Notes: generated by a model from the letters alone, not told the origin. DNA of 39,132 nucleotides from an uncultured Lamprocystis sp. (GCF_903933125.1 NZ_CAIZIZ010000501.1:1-39132); one strand, 5' to 3'. Counted from the first letter of the stretch, positions 7,995-16,675 are shown. Translations and numbers: made by a program.

Positions 7995-8708
7995 ATGTCA
8001 ACATTCACGGATCAGGTCGTCATCGTCACCGGAGCCGCCGGCAACATGGGGCGGGCCGTGGCCAGGGCTTTCGCCAGCCAAGGTGCCCGCATCGCCCTGG
8101 TGGACCGGGACGCGCAGGCATTGGAGCAGGTCCGTGAGGCACTGCCCGCGGACACGGTGACCATCGGCATCACCACCGACCTCATGAACCCGGAATCGGT
8201 CGCCCGGATGAGTGCGACCGTGATGGAGCAGTTCGGGCGGGTGGATGTCCTGGCCAATCTCGCCGGCGGGTTCACCATGGGCCCGCCCATCCACGAGACC
8301 ACCGACCACGACTGGACCTTCATGCTGGATCTCAATGCCCGCACCGTCTTCAACTGTTGTCGGGCGGTGGTGCCGCTGCTGCTGGCCGGCGGGGGCGGCC
8401 ACATCGTCAACGTCGCGGCCCGCGCGGCGACCCGCGGCATCGGCCACATGGGACCCTACTGTGCAGCGAAGGCGGCCGTCATCACCCTGACCGAAAGTCT
8501 GGCGGACGAACTCAAGGATCAGGGGATCACCGTCAACTGCATCCTCCCCGGCACGGTCGACACCCCCCAGAACCGTGCGGCCATGCCCGATCAGGACCAC
8601 GACCGCTGGGTATCGCTCGCGGCGCTGGCCGACGTGATCCTGTTTCTCGCTTCGGACGCGGCACGCGCCGTCACCGGCGCCGCCGTGCCGGTCTACGGAC
8701 GCAGTTGA
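7995..8708 (+). CDS. Short-chain dehydrogenase/reductase (SDR) family protein
   Basis: A protein of 237 residues with a Rossmann fold. TGAAGNMG (residues 12-19) is the dinucleotide-binding motif and Y155-x3-K159 the catalytic pair. The residue 13 positions before the tyrosine, where classical SDRs have the catalytic serine, is alanine (sequence NVAARAATRG). Other SDRs with an ARAA sequence here are known to me, so this may be a subfamily trait, but activity cannot be assumed. The C-terminus (FLASDAARAVTGAAVPVYG) is typical of the substrate/cofactor lid. The start is ATG 7995 with AGGA ten bases upstream; the frame is open from 7845 but without SDR character. It is followed after eight bases by a small exported protein, so the two are likely one operon. 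The substrate is unknown. Confidence 0.9.
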   Translation: MSTFTDQVVIVTGAAGNMGRAVARAFASQGARIALVDRDAQALEQVREALPADTVTIGITTDLMNPESVARMSATVMEQFGRVDVLANLAGGFTMGPPIHETTDHDWTFMLDLNARTVFNCCRAVVPLLLAGGGGHIVNVAARAATRGIGHMGPYCAAKAAVITLTESLADELKDQGITVNCILPGTVDTPQNRAAMPDQDHDRWVSLAALADVILFLASDAARAVTGAAVPVYGRS

Positions 8709-8716
8709 ACACCGGC

Positions 8717-9154
8717 ATGCCATTCGTCACCGTCGGACGCGGGTTACGCGCGCACGCGACCCGCCTGATCCCGCTACTGCCATGGCTGGTCGCGGTCGCC
8801 GTTGCGGCGCCGCCCGACCTGACCCCGGAAACGCGCCAAGCCCTGGTGACCGCGGTCGAGGCCGCCGCGGCACTCGACTTCTATAATGCCCGCTGCCGCA
8901 GCGACGGCTCCGGGCGACACAGTGACAACCTCAACAAACAACTGGCCGGCAAGCTGCATCTCACCATCATGGGCGTCCAGGACGACCTGTTTCCGGAGCG
9001 CAACTTCCGCGCCGTCCAGCGGCGCCTGCAAGATCAGTTCACCGAGGATTTGCGCCAAGCCGGCGGCTGCCAGGGCGCCAAGGACGCCGGGGTCCCGGAA
9101 CAACTCAGCGACCGCTACCGCGGCAGCAGCGCGGCCATTGATGCGCTGCCTTAG
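8717..9154 (+). CDS. Small hypothetical exported protein
   Basis: A protein of 145 residues that I do not recognise. A hydrophobic segment (LIPLLPWLVAVAVAAPP, about residues 17-33) after an Arg-rich start looks like a signal peptide, so it is probably periplasmic. The mature part is mostly helical and polar, with two cysteines (in ARCRSDG and GGCQGAKDAG) that could form a disulfide. It starts eight bases after the SDR stop codon, which suggests co-transcription. Codon use matches the neighbours, supporting a real gene. Confidence 0.65.
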   Translation: MPFVTVGRGLRAHATRLIPLLPWLVAVAVAAPPDLTPETRQALVTAVEAAAALDFYNARCRSDGSGRHSDNLNKQLAGKLHLTIMGVQDDLFPERNFRAVQRRLQDQFTEDLRQAGGCQGAKDAGVPEQLSDRYRGSSAAIDALP

Positions 9155-9316
9155 GCATTTTCAGAGGAAATTTATACCACTGTACGCGATCGTAGTGGCT
9201 GGTTAAGAAACGACGACCCCAAGCTGGTCTACGCCGGCTCCTTGATTCCTGATTGCTTGGGTTGCCGCGGCGGCAAACGGCGGCCGCCATCCCTGGCGGC
9301 GCAGACCCTTGTCTGA

Positions 9317-9976
9317 TCAGGCGGTGTTGCGCGCTGCGGACGCGCGCTTGCCCATCACCGCGGCGCGCATCATAACCAGCAGGAACAGGCTGGCAGCCAA
9401 GCCGATGCCGGCGACCCACAGGCTTGCCATCGTGGGATTGGTTTGCGCATCGGCGATGCGGAGGATGTTGCCGACCATCGCCAGCGCCGGATTCGCCGTG
9501 GGAACTGCGATCACATAGGCGCAGAAGGCCAGGAACAGTCCAAACACCAGCAGTTTGAGGTCCATGTGCAGGGCCGCCAGCACGGTGCCGAACGCCAGCA
9601 AATAGATCAGCACCGCGGTGTACTGCTGCGCATTCATCAGCGCGCGGATGCCATGGGTGTTCAGCAAATAAAGCAGTGCGATCAAGGCCCCCCAATGCAC
9701 CGCCTGCTTCAGCACGTACCAGAGCCTGGAGTTGCCGGAAAGATAGGCCTGGCTCCAGCCGGAGCCCAGCGACACGATCGCGACGATCGGGATAAAGATC
9801 TCCCAGTAGCGGAAGGCGCCTTCCATCTTTGATTCGCTTAGCCAAAACAGCAGCACGGCAGCGGCGAACAACAGCAGTAGCGGCAAGGCCGCCAGAACAA
9901 AGGGCATTGAATGCTCGGACCTGCGCCGCGCGCTTGCCGGCGTGAGGGCTTTCTCGGGGACTAGGGTTTCGGACAC
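9317..9976 (-). CDS. Hypothetical six-helix membrane protein
   Basis: A protein of 219 residues with about six hydrophobic segments (near residues 26-46, 57-73, 88-106, 119-136, 139-157 and 186-208). I recognise no family. The N-terminal 25 residues are polar and Arg-rich. GTG 9976 is chosen because GGAG lies about nine bases upstream on the minus strand; a shorter form from the internal Met before PFVLAALPLL is possible. It stands alone, convergent with the SDR gene pair. It has no charged motif in the helices that would suggest a transporter or an enzyme. Confidence 0.7.
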   Translation of the reverse strand: MSETLVPEKALTPASARRRSEHSMPFVLAALPLLLLFAAAVLLFWLSESKMEGAFRYWEIFIPIVAIVSLGSGWSQAYLSGNSRLWYVLKQAVHWGALIALLYLLNTHGIRALMNAQQYTAVLIYLLAFGTVLAALHMDLKLLVFGLFLAFCAYVIAVPTANPALAMVGNILRIADAQTNPTMASLWVAGIGLAASLFLLVMMRAAVMGKRASAARNTA

Positions 9977-10355
9977 GAGGGTTTCTCCAAATCGACCTGT
10001 GGTGGGTAGAAACCGACAGTCGGATCAGCCAGGGCACAGGACGACCAAGGCTCGGAATCGCACCACCAGCGGGCACGCGACCGTCGGGGCAGATGATCTT
10101 AGCTATATAACGCGTTGTTCATAAATCAGTTCTCTGGTAGTAGGCGTGCCGGAGAGGCACCATGGCGGGCCGCTGGTGAGCACCGCCGCGACGTCAAGTA
10201 TAGAGACCCGACGTTTGCACGATCAGACTCATTACAACAAGAAGGGTTTCAGTAGTCCATGCGGCCTCAGGCAAGCGTACGGCGCTTGCGTTCATTTGCG
10301 GACCGCCCCCTCTCCTCTTCATACTGGTGGGTATGCCGCCCGACTGGAGCCCGCC
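9977..10355. other. Intergenic region between divergent genes
   Basis: It lies between the minus-strand membrane protein and the plus-strand YkgJ-type gene. An A+T-rich patch at about 10098-10130 (TATATAA) could hold the promoter of the membrane protein gene. A short inverted repeat (GCAAGCG/CGCTTGC, about 10273-10291) is present. No gene, terminator or recognised RNA was seen. Confidence 0.4.
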
Positions 10356-11273
10356 ATGACCGATACCACGTTCGACATCCCGTTCAAGAGCCCGACGATC
10401 CCGGCCGCGCTGACCGCGGACACACGGATCCGGTTCCGCTGTTACCCCGGGATTTCGTGCTTCAACGCCTGCTGCAAGCAGGCGGACGTGACCCTGGCCC
10501 CCTACGACATTCTGCGCCTGAAGCGGCGGTTGGGGCTCACGTCTACCGAGTTTCTGCGCGACTATTCGGTCCCCTTCCAGATGGACGGGGACGGGCTCCC
10601 CGGGGTCAAGCTTAAGACACAGGATAACGGCACTTGTTTACAACTCGATGGGGACGCGGGCTGCGCGGTTTACACCGACCGCCCGACGGTGTGCCGTTAC
10701 TATCCGGTGGCCCTGCTGGCGCTGCGTGAGAAGGGCTCGGCCGAGTCCGAGGAGCGCTACTCGCTGGTCAAGGAGGACCATTGCAAAGGGCACGCCGAGG
10801 ATCGGGAGGTCAGTATCGGCGACTACCGGACTGAACAGGGTTGCGCCGAGTACGACGATCACAACCGCGAGTGGTACCAACTGTTGCTCAAGAAGAAGTC
10901 AGCCGGACCCACGGTGGGCAAGCCGCCGCAGACCAGCCTCCAGCTCTTTTTCATGGCCTCTTACGACGTCGACAACTTCCGCAAGTTCGTCCTGTCCGCG
11001 GGCTTCCGTCGCACCTATGTGTTGCCCGACGCCTTCTACGCCGCGATCGAGCAGGACGACGAGGCCCTGCTCGCGTTCGGTTTTCGGTTGCTGCGTCAGG
11101 TGCTGTTCGGTGAACGCACGCTGGAAGAGGTCGCCAACGCCTGGGAGCAACGGGTGGAGCAGCGCCGGGACGTCTGGGATGCGCGCAAGCAGGCGGAGAT
11201 CGAGCGACGGCTGGCGGACGAGGATAAGAAATATGCCGGTGACGGGTGTGAGACGCAGCGTGGAGACAACTGA
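10356..11273 (+). CDS. YkgJ-family cysteine cluster (zinc/iron-chelating) protein
   Basis: A protein of 305 residues. The N-terminal half carries the CxxCxxCC-type cluster of the family: C29, C35, C39, C40, followed by further cysteines in NGTCLQL, AGCAVY and TVCRYYP. The family is thought to bind a zinc or iron-sulfur centre; its biochemical role is not established. The C-terminal half (from about 190) is helical with SLQLFFMASYDVDNFRKF. The start at ATG 10356 is chosen because the conserved domain begins soon after; the frame is open from 10146 but that part lacks conservation. gmhA starts 13 bases after its stop codon, so they probably share a transcript. Confidence 0.88.
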   Translation: MTDTTFDIPFKSPTIPAALTADTRIRFRCYPGISCFNACCKQADVTLAPYDILRLKRRLGLTSTEFLRDYSVPFQMDGDGLPGVKLKTQDNGTCLQLDGDAGCAVYTDRPTVCRYYPVALLALREKGSAESEERYSLVKEDHCKGHAEDREVSIGDYRTEQGCAEYDDHNREWYQLLLKKKSAGPTVGKPPQTSLQLFFMASYDVDNFRKFVLSAGFRRTYVLPDAFYAAIEQDDEALLAFGFRLLRQVLFGERTLEEVANAWEQRVEQRRDVWDARKQAEIERRLADEDKKYAGDGCETQRGDN

Positions 11274-11286
11274 CCGGAGCGATGCC

Positions 11287-11880
11287 ATGAGCGAGACACC
11301 GGACCTCGAGCGCCTGCTCACCCAACGGTTGGCGGCGACCGCCGCCCTGCTGGAGCGGGTGCGGGCGGACGCCCCGCTACTTGCCGCCACGGTGGACGCT
11401 GCCGCCAGGACGGCGCGCGCTATCCAGGCGGGGGGCACGATTTTCATCTGCGGCAATGGCGGCAGCGCGGGCGAGGCGACGCACCTCAGCGGCGAGTTGA
11501 TCGGCCCCTTCCTGAATAAGACCCGGCGGCCACTGCCGGCCATCGCCCTGGGCTTCGACACCAGTGCGACCAGCGCGGTGGCCAACGACTTCTCCTTTGC
11601 CGAGGTCTTCGCCCGCCAGCTCGCCGCGCTGGCCCGGCCCGGCGACGTGCTCTGGGCGCTCAGCACCAGCGGGCGTTCGCCCAACATCCTGCGCGTCTTG
11701 GAGATTGCCGCGGAACGCGGCTGTTTGCGCGTCCTGATCACCGGTGAGCGGGGTCGTGACCTGACCGGGATCGCGGATATCGTACTGGGCGTTCCCTCCG
11801 GCGAGACGCCGCGTATCCAGGAGGTCCATCTGATGCTCGGGCACTTTCTGTGCGAGGCGGTGGAGGCCCTGGCGAGTTGA
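11287..11880 (+). CDS. gmhA: Phosphoheptose isomerase (SIS domain)
   Basis: A protein of 197 residues with a single SIS domain. ICGNGGSAGEATH (residues 54-66) and STSGRSPN (126-133) are the sugar-phosphate binding loops. H66, E70, Q178 and H186 match the zinc ligands of characterised GmhA. It converts sedoheptulose 7-phosphate to D-glycero-D-manno-heptose 7-phosphate, the substrate of HldE, which is encoded at 2315 on the same strand. GGAG lies seven bases before the start. The nearest alternative is a DiaA-like DnaA-binding SIS protein, which is related; the conserved QEVH with its flanking RI favours GmhA but does not exclude DiaA. Confidence 0.85.
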   Translation: MSETPDLERLLTQRLAATAALLERVRADAPLLAATVDAAARTARAIQAGGTIFICGNGGSAGEATHLSGELIGPFLNKTRRPLPAIALGFDTSATSAVANDFSFAEVFARQLAALARPGDVLWALSTSGRSPNILRVLEIAAERGCLRVLITGERGRDLTGIADIVLGVPSGETPRIQEVHLMLGHFLCEAVEALAS

Positions 11881-11958
11881 GGTCCGCCGCCTTTCAAGGG
11901 TTCGGCAAAGGTGCGCGGCAACGCTGTGGGGGCCTTGATCGTAATCCCGGCCAGCGGC

Positions 11959-12017
11959 GTGCGTAGTCAGGGCTTCCAGCCCTGACGGTGTCAGGCCAGG
12001 ATGGCCTGACTACGCAC
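11959..12017. repeat. Palindromic element (GTGCGTAGTCAGG type)
   Basis: The ends, GTGCGTAGTCAGG and CCTGACTACGCAC, are perfect 13-bp inverted repeats. Two small hairpins lie inside (CAGGGCT...AGCCCTG and CAGGCCA...TGGCCTG). It is in the gap between gmhA and the VWA gene. It may end the gmhA transcript or simply be a dispersed element; no T-tract follows. Confidence 0.8.
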
Positions 12018-12144
12018 CCGGCGAGTTCAAGTGGCCGGAATCTTGATCGAGGCCGCTCCCGCGAGGGGGCAAGAAATCTCGCAAAACGTCCCTATTCATT
12101 CGTATCAATCTGTAGATTCCAGGAACACCAGCGACCATCGCCCC

Positions 12145-12861
12145 ATGACTTCCGATCGTAAAGACCTCGACAGCACCGGTGCGGTGAATGACTTCCTCCA
12201 GCAGGTGGCGGCCACCCCGCGGGTAGGGCCGACGGGCGGCTGCGGGCGCCTGATTTTCGCCATGGACGCCACCGCGAGCCGGGAGCCCACCTGGGATCAG
12301 GCGGCGCGCATCCAATCGGCCATGTTCGCCGACACCCGCGCGCTGGGCGGACTGGAGGTCCAGCTCTGTTTCTACCGGGGCTTCCAGGAGTTCGAGTCAT
12401 CCGACTGGATCGGGGAATCGGATCAGCTCCTGCGGCGCATGAATCGGGTGTTTTGTGCAGCCGGGCTGACCCAGATCGGGCGGATACTGGATCACGCGAT
12501 CACGCAGGCCGAACGCGGGCGGGTGAATGCACTGGTCTTCGTGGGTGACTGCATGGAAGAGGACCGCGAGCGGCTGGCGGATCTGGCCGGACGGCTCGGG
12601 TTGCTGCATGTGCCGGCGTTCGTGTTTCAGGAAGGCCGGGACCCCACGGCGGAGCCCAGCTTCCGGGAGATCGCGCGGCTGAGCGGCGGTGCCTGGTGCC
12701 CGTTCGACGCCAACAGCCCCGGGTTGTTGCGCGATCTGCTGGGGGCGGTCGCGGTCTACGCGGCGGGCGGGCACAAGGCGCTCGCGCGGTATGGCCAGGC
12801 GCGCGGCGGGGCGGTGTTGGCGCTGACCCATCAGGTCAGCGGCCGGGGCAAGGGGGGCTGA
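12145..12861 (+). CDS. VWA-like protein paired with a J-domain membrane protein
   Basis: A protein of 238 residues. [16 protein letters not shown] places D41-A-T43-A-S45, a DxTxS metal-ion-dependent adhesion site typical of von Willebrand factor A domains, after the first strand. Later strands ([18 protein letters not shown]) fit a VWA fold, and [19 protein letters not shown] ends it. No signal peptide is seen, so it is probably cytoplasmic. ATG 12145 is chosen because the frame upstream (open from 12031) runs into the palindromic element. It lies four bases before the J-domain gene, so the pair is an operon. A role in protein assembly with the J-protein is an inference. Confidence 0.75.
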   Translation: MTSDRKDLDSTGAVNDFLQQVAATPRVGPTGGCGRLIFAMDATASREPTWDQAARIQSAMFADTRALGGLEVQLCFYRGFQEFESSDWIGESDQLLRRMNRVFCAAGLTQIGRILDHAITQAERGRVNALVFVGDCMEEDRERLADLAGRLGLLHVPAFVFQEGRDPTAEPSFREIARLSGGAWCPFDANSPGLLRDLLGAVAVYAAGGHKALARYGQARGGAVLALTHQVSGRGKGG

Positions 12862-12865
12862 GGGC

Positions 12866-13672
12866 GTGATTCTGCGCGTCCTGATCGTTGCGCTGCTGTT
12901 GCTGGGGATCTTCTGGTTCCTGCATTGGTTCCGCAGCACTCCGCCGGCGCGCGTCGCCTGGGTTCTGCGCAAAGTCGGGCTCTGGACCCTGATCGGGGTC
13001 CTGGTGCTGGCGGTGCTCACCGGGCGGTTGAACCCGATCTTCGCCGCTCTGGCCGCCCTGGTTCCGACCACGATGCGGCTTCTGCATCTGGTCCAGATGC
13101 TGCCGGCCCTGCAGCGGTTGTTGCGTGCGCTGGGTGTGGGGTTGCCGGGCACCGGCGGGACCTTCGGCGGCGGGACCGCAACCGCCGGCACCGGCGGCGG
13201 TGCGGCCGGGACCTCGTCCATCCGTACCCGTTTCATTGCGATGCACCTGGATCACGCCAGCGGCGCCATGGACGGGGAGGTGCTGGAGGGTCCCTTCACG
13301 GGTCGGCGGCTCAAGGATCTGGGGCTCGATGCGCTGCTGCGGATGCTGGAGTTCTATCGGGAGACCGATGCGCAATCGGCTGCTGTGCTGGAGGCCTATC
13401 TGGACCGGGAGCGGGGCGCCGAGTGGCGCGACCGGGACCCGGGTCCGGGTGCCGGCGTCAGCGGCGGCAACACCGGCGCGGGACCGATGAACGAGGCGGA
13501 GGCCCTGGCGATCCTGGGGATCGATGCCGCGGCGGATGCGACCGCCATTCGGGACGCCCATCGCCGGTTGATGCAGAAGCTGCATCCGGACCGGGGCGGA
13601 TCCGATTATCTGGCGGCCAAGATCAATGAGGCCAAACAGGTGCTGCTGAAGAAAGTATCGAGTCAGAAATGA
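12866..13672 (+). CDS. Membrane-anchored protein with C-terminal J domain
   Basis: A protein of 268 residues. Two hydrophobic segments (about residues 1-18 and 35-65) anchor it in the membrane. A Gly-rich linker (about 90-112) follows, then a soluble domain. The C-terminus (from about 207) is a J domain: EALAILGID, then [14 protein letters not shown] with the HPD triad at residues 240-242 that stimulates Hsp70 (DnaK). The zinc-finger and substrate domains of DnaJ are absent, so it is a class III J-protein recruiting DnaK to a membrane site. The start is GTG 12866, four bases after the VWA gene. The client is unknown. The IS66 remnant begins immediately after its stop codon. Confidence 0.85.
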   Translation: MILRVLIVALLLLGIFWFLHWFRSTPPARVAWVLRKVGLWTLIGVLVLAVLTGRLNPIFAALAALVPTTMRLLHLVQMLPALQRLLRALGVGLPGTGGTFGGGTATAGTGGGAAGTSSIRTRFIAMHLDHASGAMDGEVLEGPFTGRRLKDLGLDALLRMLEFYRETDAQSAAVLEAYLDRERGAEWRDRDPGPGAGVSGGNTGAGPMNEAEALAILGIDAAADATAIRDAHRRLMQKLHPDRGGSDYLAAKINEAKQVLLKKVSSQK

Positions 13673-13748
13673 CGCGCGCCCACAAGTCCCCGATCAGGGC
13701 ATCTTTCTCGGCCGCGCTTAAGCGCTCAAGATCGGGTAGGGTTTCCAT
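13673..13748 (-). pseudogene. N-terminal remnant of an IS66-type transposase (TnpC)
   Basis: On the minus strand ATG 13748 opens METLPDLERLSAAEKDALIG, which I recognise as the typical start of the large IS66-family transposase (usually LPDLxxLSxAEKDALI followed by LWAxV). The resemblance ends at DLWARV, exactly at the border with the 3' end of the J-domain gene, after which the frame reads through the antisense strand of that gene and stops. It is thus a 26-codon stump left by deletion. It lies at the left side of the defence island. Confidence 0.6.
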
Positions 13749-13801
13749 GGCCTGAGAGTAGCCGCTTCAGTACCGCGTGTCCAAGCGAAAGATGCGGGAC
13801 C

Positions 13802-14308
13802 TTAGGAACCCATCCTCGGCGGCGATGCCGCCATGGCCACGGCGGCAAAGGCGTCGAAGTCCAGAGCCAGCAGGCCGTCGGCGCAACCGCGCACCCGCTC
13901 GGTGTCGGACAAGGCGGCGGCGTCCAACCCCGGACCGCGCCCGATCTGCGCAAGCTGGACCGACAGGGCCTGCAACAGCACCGGAGACTTGGCGAGCGCT
14001 GCCGCGACATCCTCACGGTTGCGCTCCCGAAATTTCTGCCAGTGGCGGTCGAAGGCACCGTCGTCGAATGGCGGCGCGGCGTCGTCCGCGATGCGTGCCG
14101 CACTCGCTGTGTTCGGTGCCGCCGGATCGGCACTGTGGGTGTTGTCCGAGTCTTGGTCGACCCTGCTCACTGGGGCTTCATCTGCGGCCGACGCTGGGCC
14201 GGCGTTCCCAGATCGCGGCAGGGCAGGTCCTGGACGGTCAGGGGGTCCGTTTTCACGGGACACTGCGGACGCTCTTCCTCCAACCCGTCGTTGGAAACCT
14301 GGCGTCAC
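13802..14308 (-). CDS. Doubtful hypothetical protein
   Basis: A frame of 168 residues starting at GTG 14308. The first 60 residues are Pro/Arg/Ala-rich and not convincing. From about residue 78 (FDDGAFDRHWQKFRERNREDV) to the end it looks like a real soluble helical protein with G/C at third codon positions. I recognise no family. It may be a small gene or the 3' part of a decayed larger one. A plus-strand frame (13833-14399) overlaps it but looks like its shadow. Confidence 0.4.
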   Translation of the reverse strand: MTPGFQRRVGGRASAVSRENGPPDRPGPALPRSGNAGPASAADEAPVSRVDQDSDNTHSADPAAPNTASAARIADDAAPPFDDGAFDRHWQKFRERNREDVAAALAKSPVLLQALSVQLAQIGRGPGLDAAALSDTERVRGCADGLLALDFDAFAAVAMAASPPRMGS

Positions 14309-14323
14309 GATTATCGGCTACGT

Positions 14324-14351
14324 TTGTAGAATGTACGCGTCAACTGATAAC
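14324..14351 (+). promoter_or_regulatory. Candidate promoter of the BREX operon
   Basis: An A+T-richer patch lies just upstream of the helix-turn-helix gene. TTGTAG (14324-14329) and GATAAC (14346-14351) with a 16-base spacer are a weak match to a housekeeping promoter. TTATC (14311-14315) and GATAA (14346-14350) form an inverted pair that could be a regulator site. This is a suggestion from spacing and base composition only. Confidence 0.25.
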
Positions 14352-14395
14352 CTGGACACAGTAACAGCAGCGGAGCCGGGCAACCGGAAACAGCA

Positions 14396-14635
14396 GTGAT
14401 CAGATTCTTCCTGAAGGAGCGAATCTCGGACCTGGAGTTTCGGGAGGGCCGGCGCGTCACCCTGGAGGAGATCGCCAGGGCAACGGGCATCCACCGGACC
14501 ACCTTGTCCAAGATCGTCAACAAGAAGGGCTACAACTGCACGATCGACAACCTGGACAAGCTGTGTGCTTACTTCGGCTGCAAAATCGAGGAGTTAGCGG
14601 AGCATCGGCCAGGCGTCCCAAGCGCAGGGCAGTGA
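14396..14635 (+). CDS. Small Cro/C1-type helix-turn-helix regulator
   Basis: A protein of 79 residues that is essentially one XRE-type DNA-binding domain: VTLEEIARATGIHRTTLSKI is the helix-turn-helix (about residues 21-40), followed by the IDNLDKLCAYFGCKIEEL helix typical of compact Cro-like repressors. The start is GTG 14396. It is the first gene of the defence island and ends six bases before brxE, so it is probably co-transcribed and may control the operon. Known BREX regulators of the BrxR type are larger WYL-domain proteins, so this is a different kind of regulator. Autoregulation is inferred. Confidence 0.85.
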   Translation: MIRFFLKERISDLEFREGRRVTLEEIARATGIHRTTLSKIVNKKGYNCTIDNLDKLCAYFGCKIEELAEHRPGVPSAGQ

Positions 14636-14641
14636 GACACC

Positions 14642-15259
14642 ATGGCCGATACCGATGTGCCTGTACCCGATTCTCCGAGCCGCGAGCGGGCTTGCGTGAT
14701 CCCGCTCTCCGATCTGGATTGGCTGCTGACGGCCCAGATCGCGGTCGCCTGGGCCGGGGAGAAGGGCGAAGAACGCCGCCTGGGATGGTGGGACTGCGAT
14801 CTGACCAGCGAACTGGGCGGAGAGGACCTGTTTCAGAGCCTCCTGCCCGCGACCTGGGCCTGGGCCACGCTGCAGGGCGCTCGTGCCGGGGCGACCAGGC
14901 GTGATGCGGCGCTGCGCGCCCTTGGATCTGATCCGGATGCCGTCCTAACACTGTTTTTCCAAGGATTCTTTATCGACGAACTGGCAGAGGGGCGGCTTCG
15001 GGACCTCAAGGGTTCCGGCCAAAGCCCGCTGGCGGCACTGCCAGGCTTGTGCGAGGTGATCCGGAAGCCCTGGAGTCGGGAGGGCTTCGCCGGCTGGCTT
15101 GCCGCCTTCAACGCACCCGAGACCGAACCGACCCCCCTGGGACGCCGCATCAAGGGGGCCATCCCGGAGGGGTTGGATCGACGGGTCCGGCAACTACTCG
15201 GGGCACTGAATCCCCTGGCGGAGAGCTATCCGCTCCCTCATTACCGGAGGTCGGCATGA
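14642..15259 (+). CDS. brxE: BREX type 6 protein BrxE
   Basis: A protein of 205 residues matching my recollection of the BrxE family, which marks type 6 BREX systems. Recognisable stretches are LLTAQIAVAWAGE, RRLGWWDCDLTSELGGEDLF and LPATWAWATLQ; the C-terminal part is helical and has no catalytic motif that I can see. Its function in phage exclusion is unknown. ATG 14642 follows the regulator gene by six bases. The stop overlaps the brxA start (ATGA), so translation is coupled. The call is strengthened by the full downstream order brxA-brxB-brxC-pglX-pglZ-brxD-brxHI. Confidence 0.85.
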   Translation: MADTDVPVPDSPSRERACVIPLSDLDWLLTAQIAVAWAGEKGEERRLGWWDCDLTSELGGEDLFQSLLPATWAWATLQGARAGATRRDAALRALGSDPDAVLTLFFQGFFIDELAEGRLRDLKGSGQSPLAALPGLCEVIRKPWSREGFAGWLAAFNAPETEPTPLGRRIKGAIPEGLDRRVRQLLGALNPLAESYPLPHYRRSA

Positions 15260-16044
15260 CTGCCACCGCCAGGGAATGCAGCACCCTTCACACCCGTCTG
15301 CTCAAGTGCACCCTTGAGGTCGAGCACTCCCGTGCCTACTGGCGCCACATGGCCGATCACAGCGGCCCCGTCGCTGCCCGGACGGTGCATGAGCAATTTT
15401 GGTTCGGTGCCCGCAGTCTGGAGCGGACCGGCATCCTGCTGACGAATTTTCGGGCGCGCTACGATGCCTTCCCCGGCGCCCTGCCGGCCCTGCGGAGCTG
15501 GGACGCCATGGACCCCTTGGCGCGGCGACTGCTTTGCCACTGGCACTTGCAACTTTCCGACCCGCTCTACCGCCGCTTCGCCGGCGATTACCTGGTGGAA
15601 CGACGCCGGCGCGTACCCGCCGAGGTCAGCCATGGGCCGGTCGTGAAATGGGTCGCCGAGCAGGGCGGGGAGCGCTGGGGCATGGGGACCCGGGTCCAGT
15701 TCGCCAGCAAACTCCTGACTTCGGCCCTGGCCGCCGGGCTGATCGGTTCGAGCCGGGACCCGCGGCCGCTCCTTTGGCCGCGGGTCGATGACCTTTCCCT
15801 CGCCTATTTGCTCTACTTGCTACGGGAGACGGAGTTCCAGGGCAGCCTGCTCGCCAACCCCTATCTGGCCTCGATTGGCCTCTGCGGTACCGAGCTCGAA
15901 AAGCGCCTCAAGACCCTGCCCGGACTGCGGTTCCGTCGCCAGGGTGACCTCATCGACTTTGGCTGGGTGTATCCCGATCTCGTCACCTGGGCTGAGATCC
16001 AGTTCGCGCGGCCTCACGCGGTTGCCGTCGGGGGCGCCCGATGA
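15256..16044 (+). CDS. brxA: BREX protein BrxA (DUF1819)
   Basis: A protein of 262 residues of the BrxA (DUF1819) family. It is helical and basic, with no enzymatic motif. Structural work on BrxA homologues has shown a DNA-binding winged-helix-like protein resembling NusB; its exact job in BREX is unsettled. The start ATG 15256 is preceded by GGAGG six bases upstream, a strong site, and overlaps the brxE stop codon. The frame is open from 15049 but that part is antisense-like and overlaps brxE. It overlaps brxB by four bases at its end. Confidence 0.9.
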   Translation: MTATARECSTLHTRLLKCTLEVEHSRAYWRHMADHSGPVAARTVHEQFWFGARSLERTGILLTNFRARYDAFPGALPALRSWDAMDPLARRLLCHWHLQLSDPLYRRFAGDYLVERRRRVPAEVSHGPVVKWVAEQGGERWGMGTRVQFASKLLTSALAAGLIGSSRDPRPLLWPRVDDLSLAYLLYLLRETEFQGSLLANPYLASIGLCGTELEKRLKTLPGLRFRRQGDLIDFGWVYPDLVTWAEIQFARPHAVAVGGAR

Positions 16045-16675
16045 CCCTGAAGCTCTTCAATCACTCGCCCTTGGACGCGGCCTTTGCGGCCTTGCGCCAG
16101 GATCTGATCCACCCGGACGGTCCACGCATCAGTACGATGCGCAACTACCGCTTCGCCATCCTGCAATACGCACCCGGCGATGAATTCAAGCTGCGCAGCG
16201 AAGTGCGCCGACTTTCCACCGACCTGATCGCCAACGGCTGGGTGGTCCTGTCCATCAGCCTGCAACGGCTCCTCTTCGAGCGCATCCGGGCTGCGGGTGA
16301 CGACTGGACCCGGCGGGTCATCGCGCAGGAGCGCACCACGGCCGCCCGGGGTCGCGAGCGGGGCTTAAGCTACCTCAAGACCAAACTCGCGCCCCTGATT
16401 GAAGGCCCCGACGGCGTTTCCGCCGACTGTAGCCGCATCATCCAGGACTTTGCCGCGGCCAATCCGGACCGCAGCGACCGCGCCCTGGCGCTGATCGGCC
16501 GTGCCGGTGCCCTCTATCCCTTCTTCCGCTCGTCCGCTCTTCTGCGCCATCTGGACGGCAACACCAGCAACGTGCCCGTGGTGCTGCTCTATCCAGGTAC
16601 GCGCATCGGCCAGACCGGCCTGTCTTTCATGGGCGAACTCAACTCGGACAACGACTATCGGCCGAGGATTTACTC

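Noticed and set aside
13833-14399. 188-codon plus-strand frame before the regulator gene
   Set aside because: It overlaps the minus-strand frame, has Ser/Arg-rich antisense character and runs into the regulator start; the minus strand looks slightly better but is itself doubtful.
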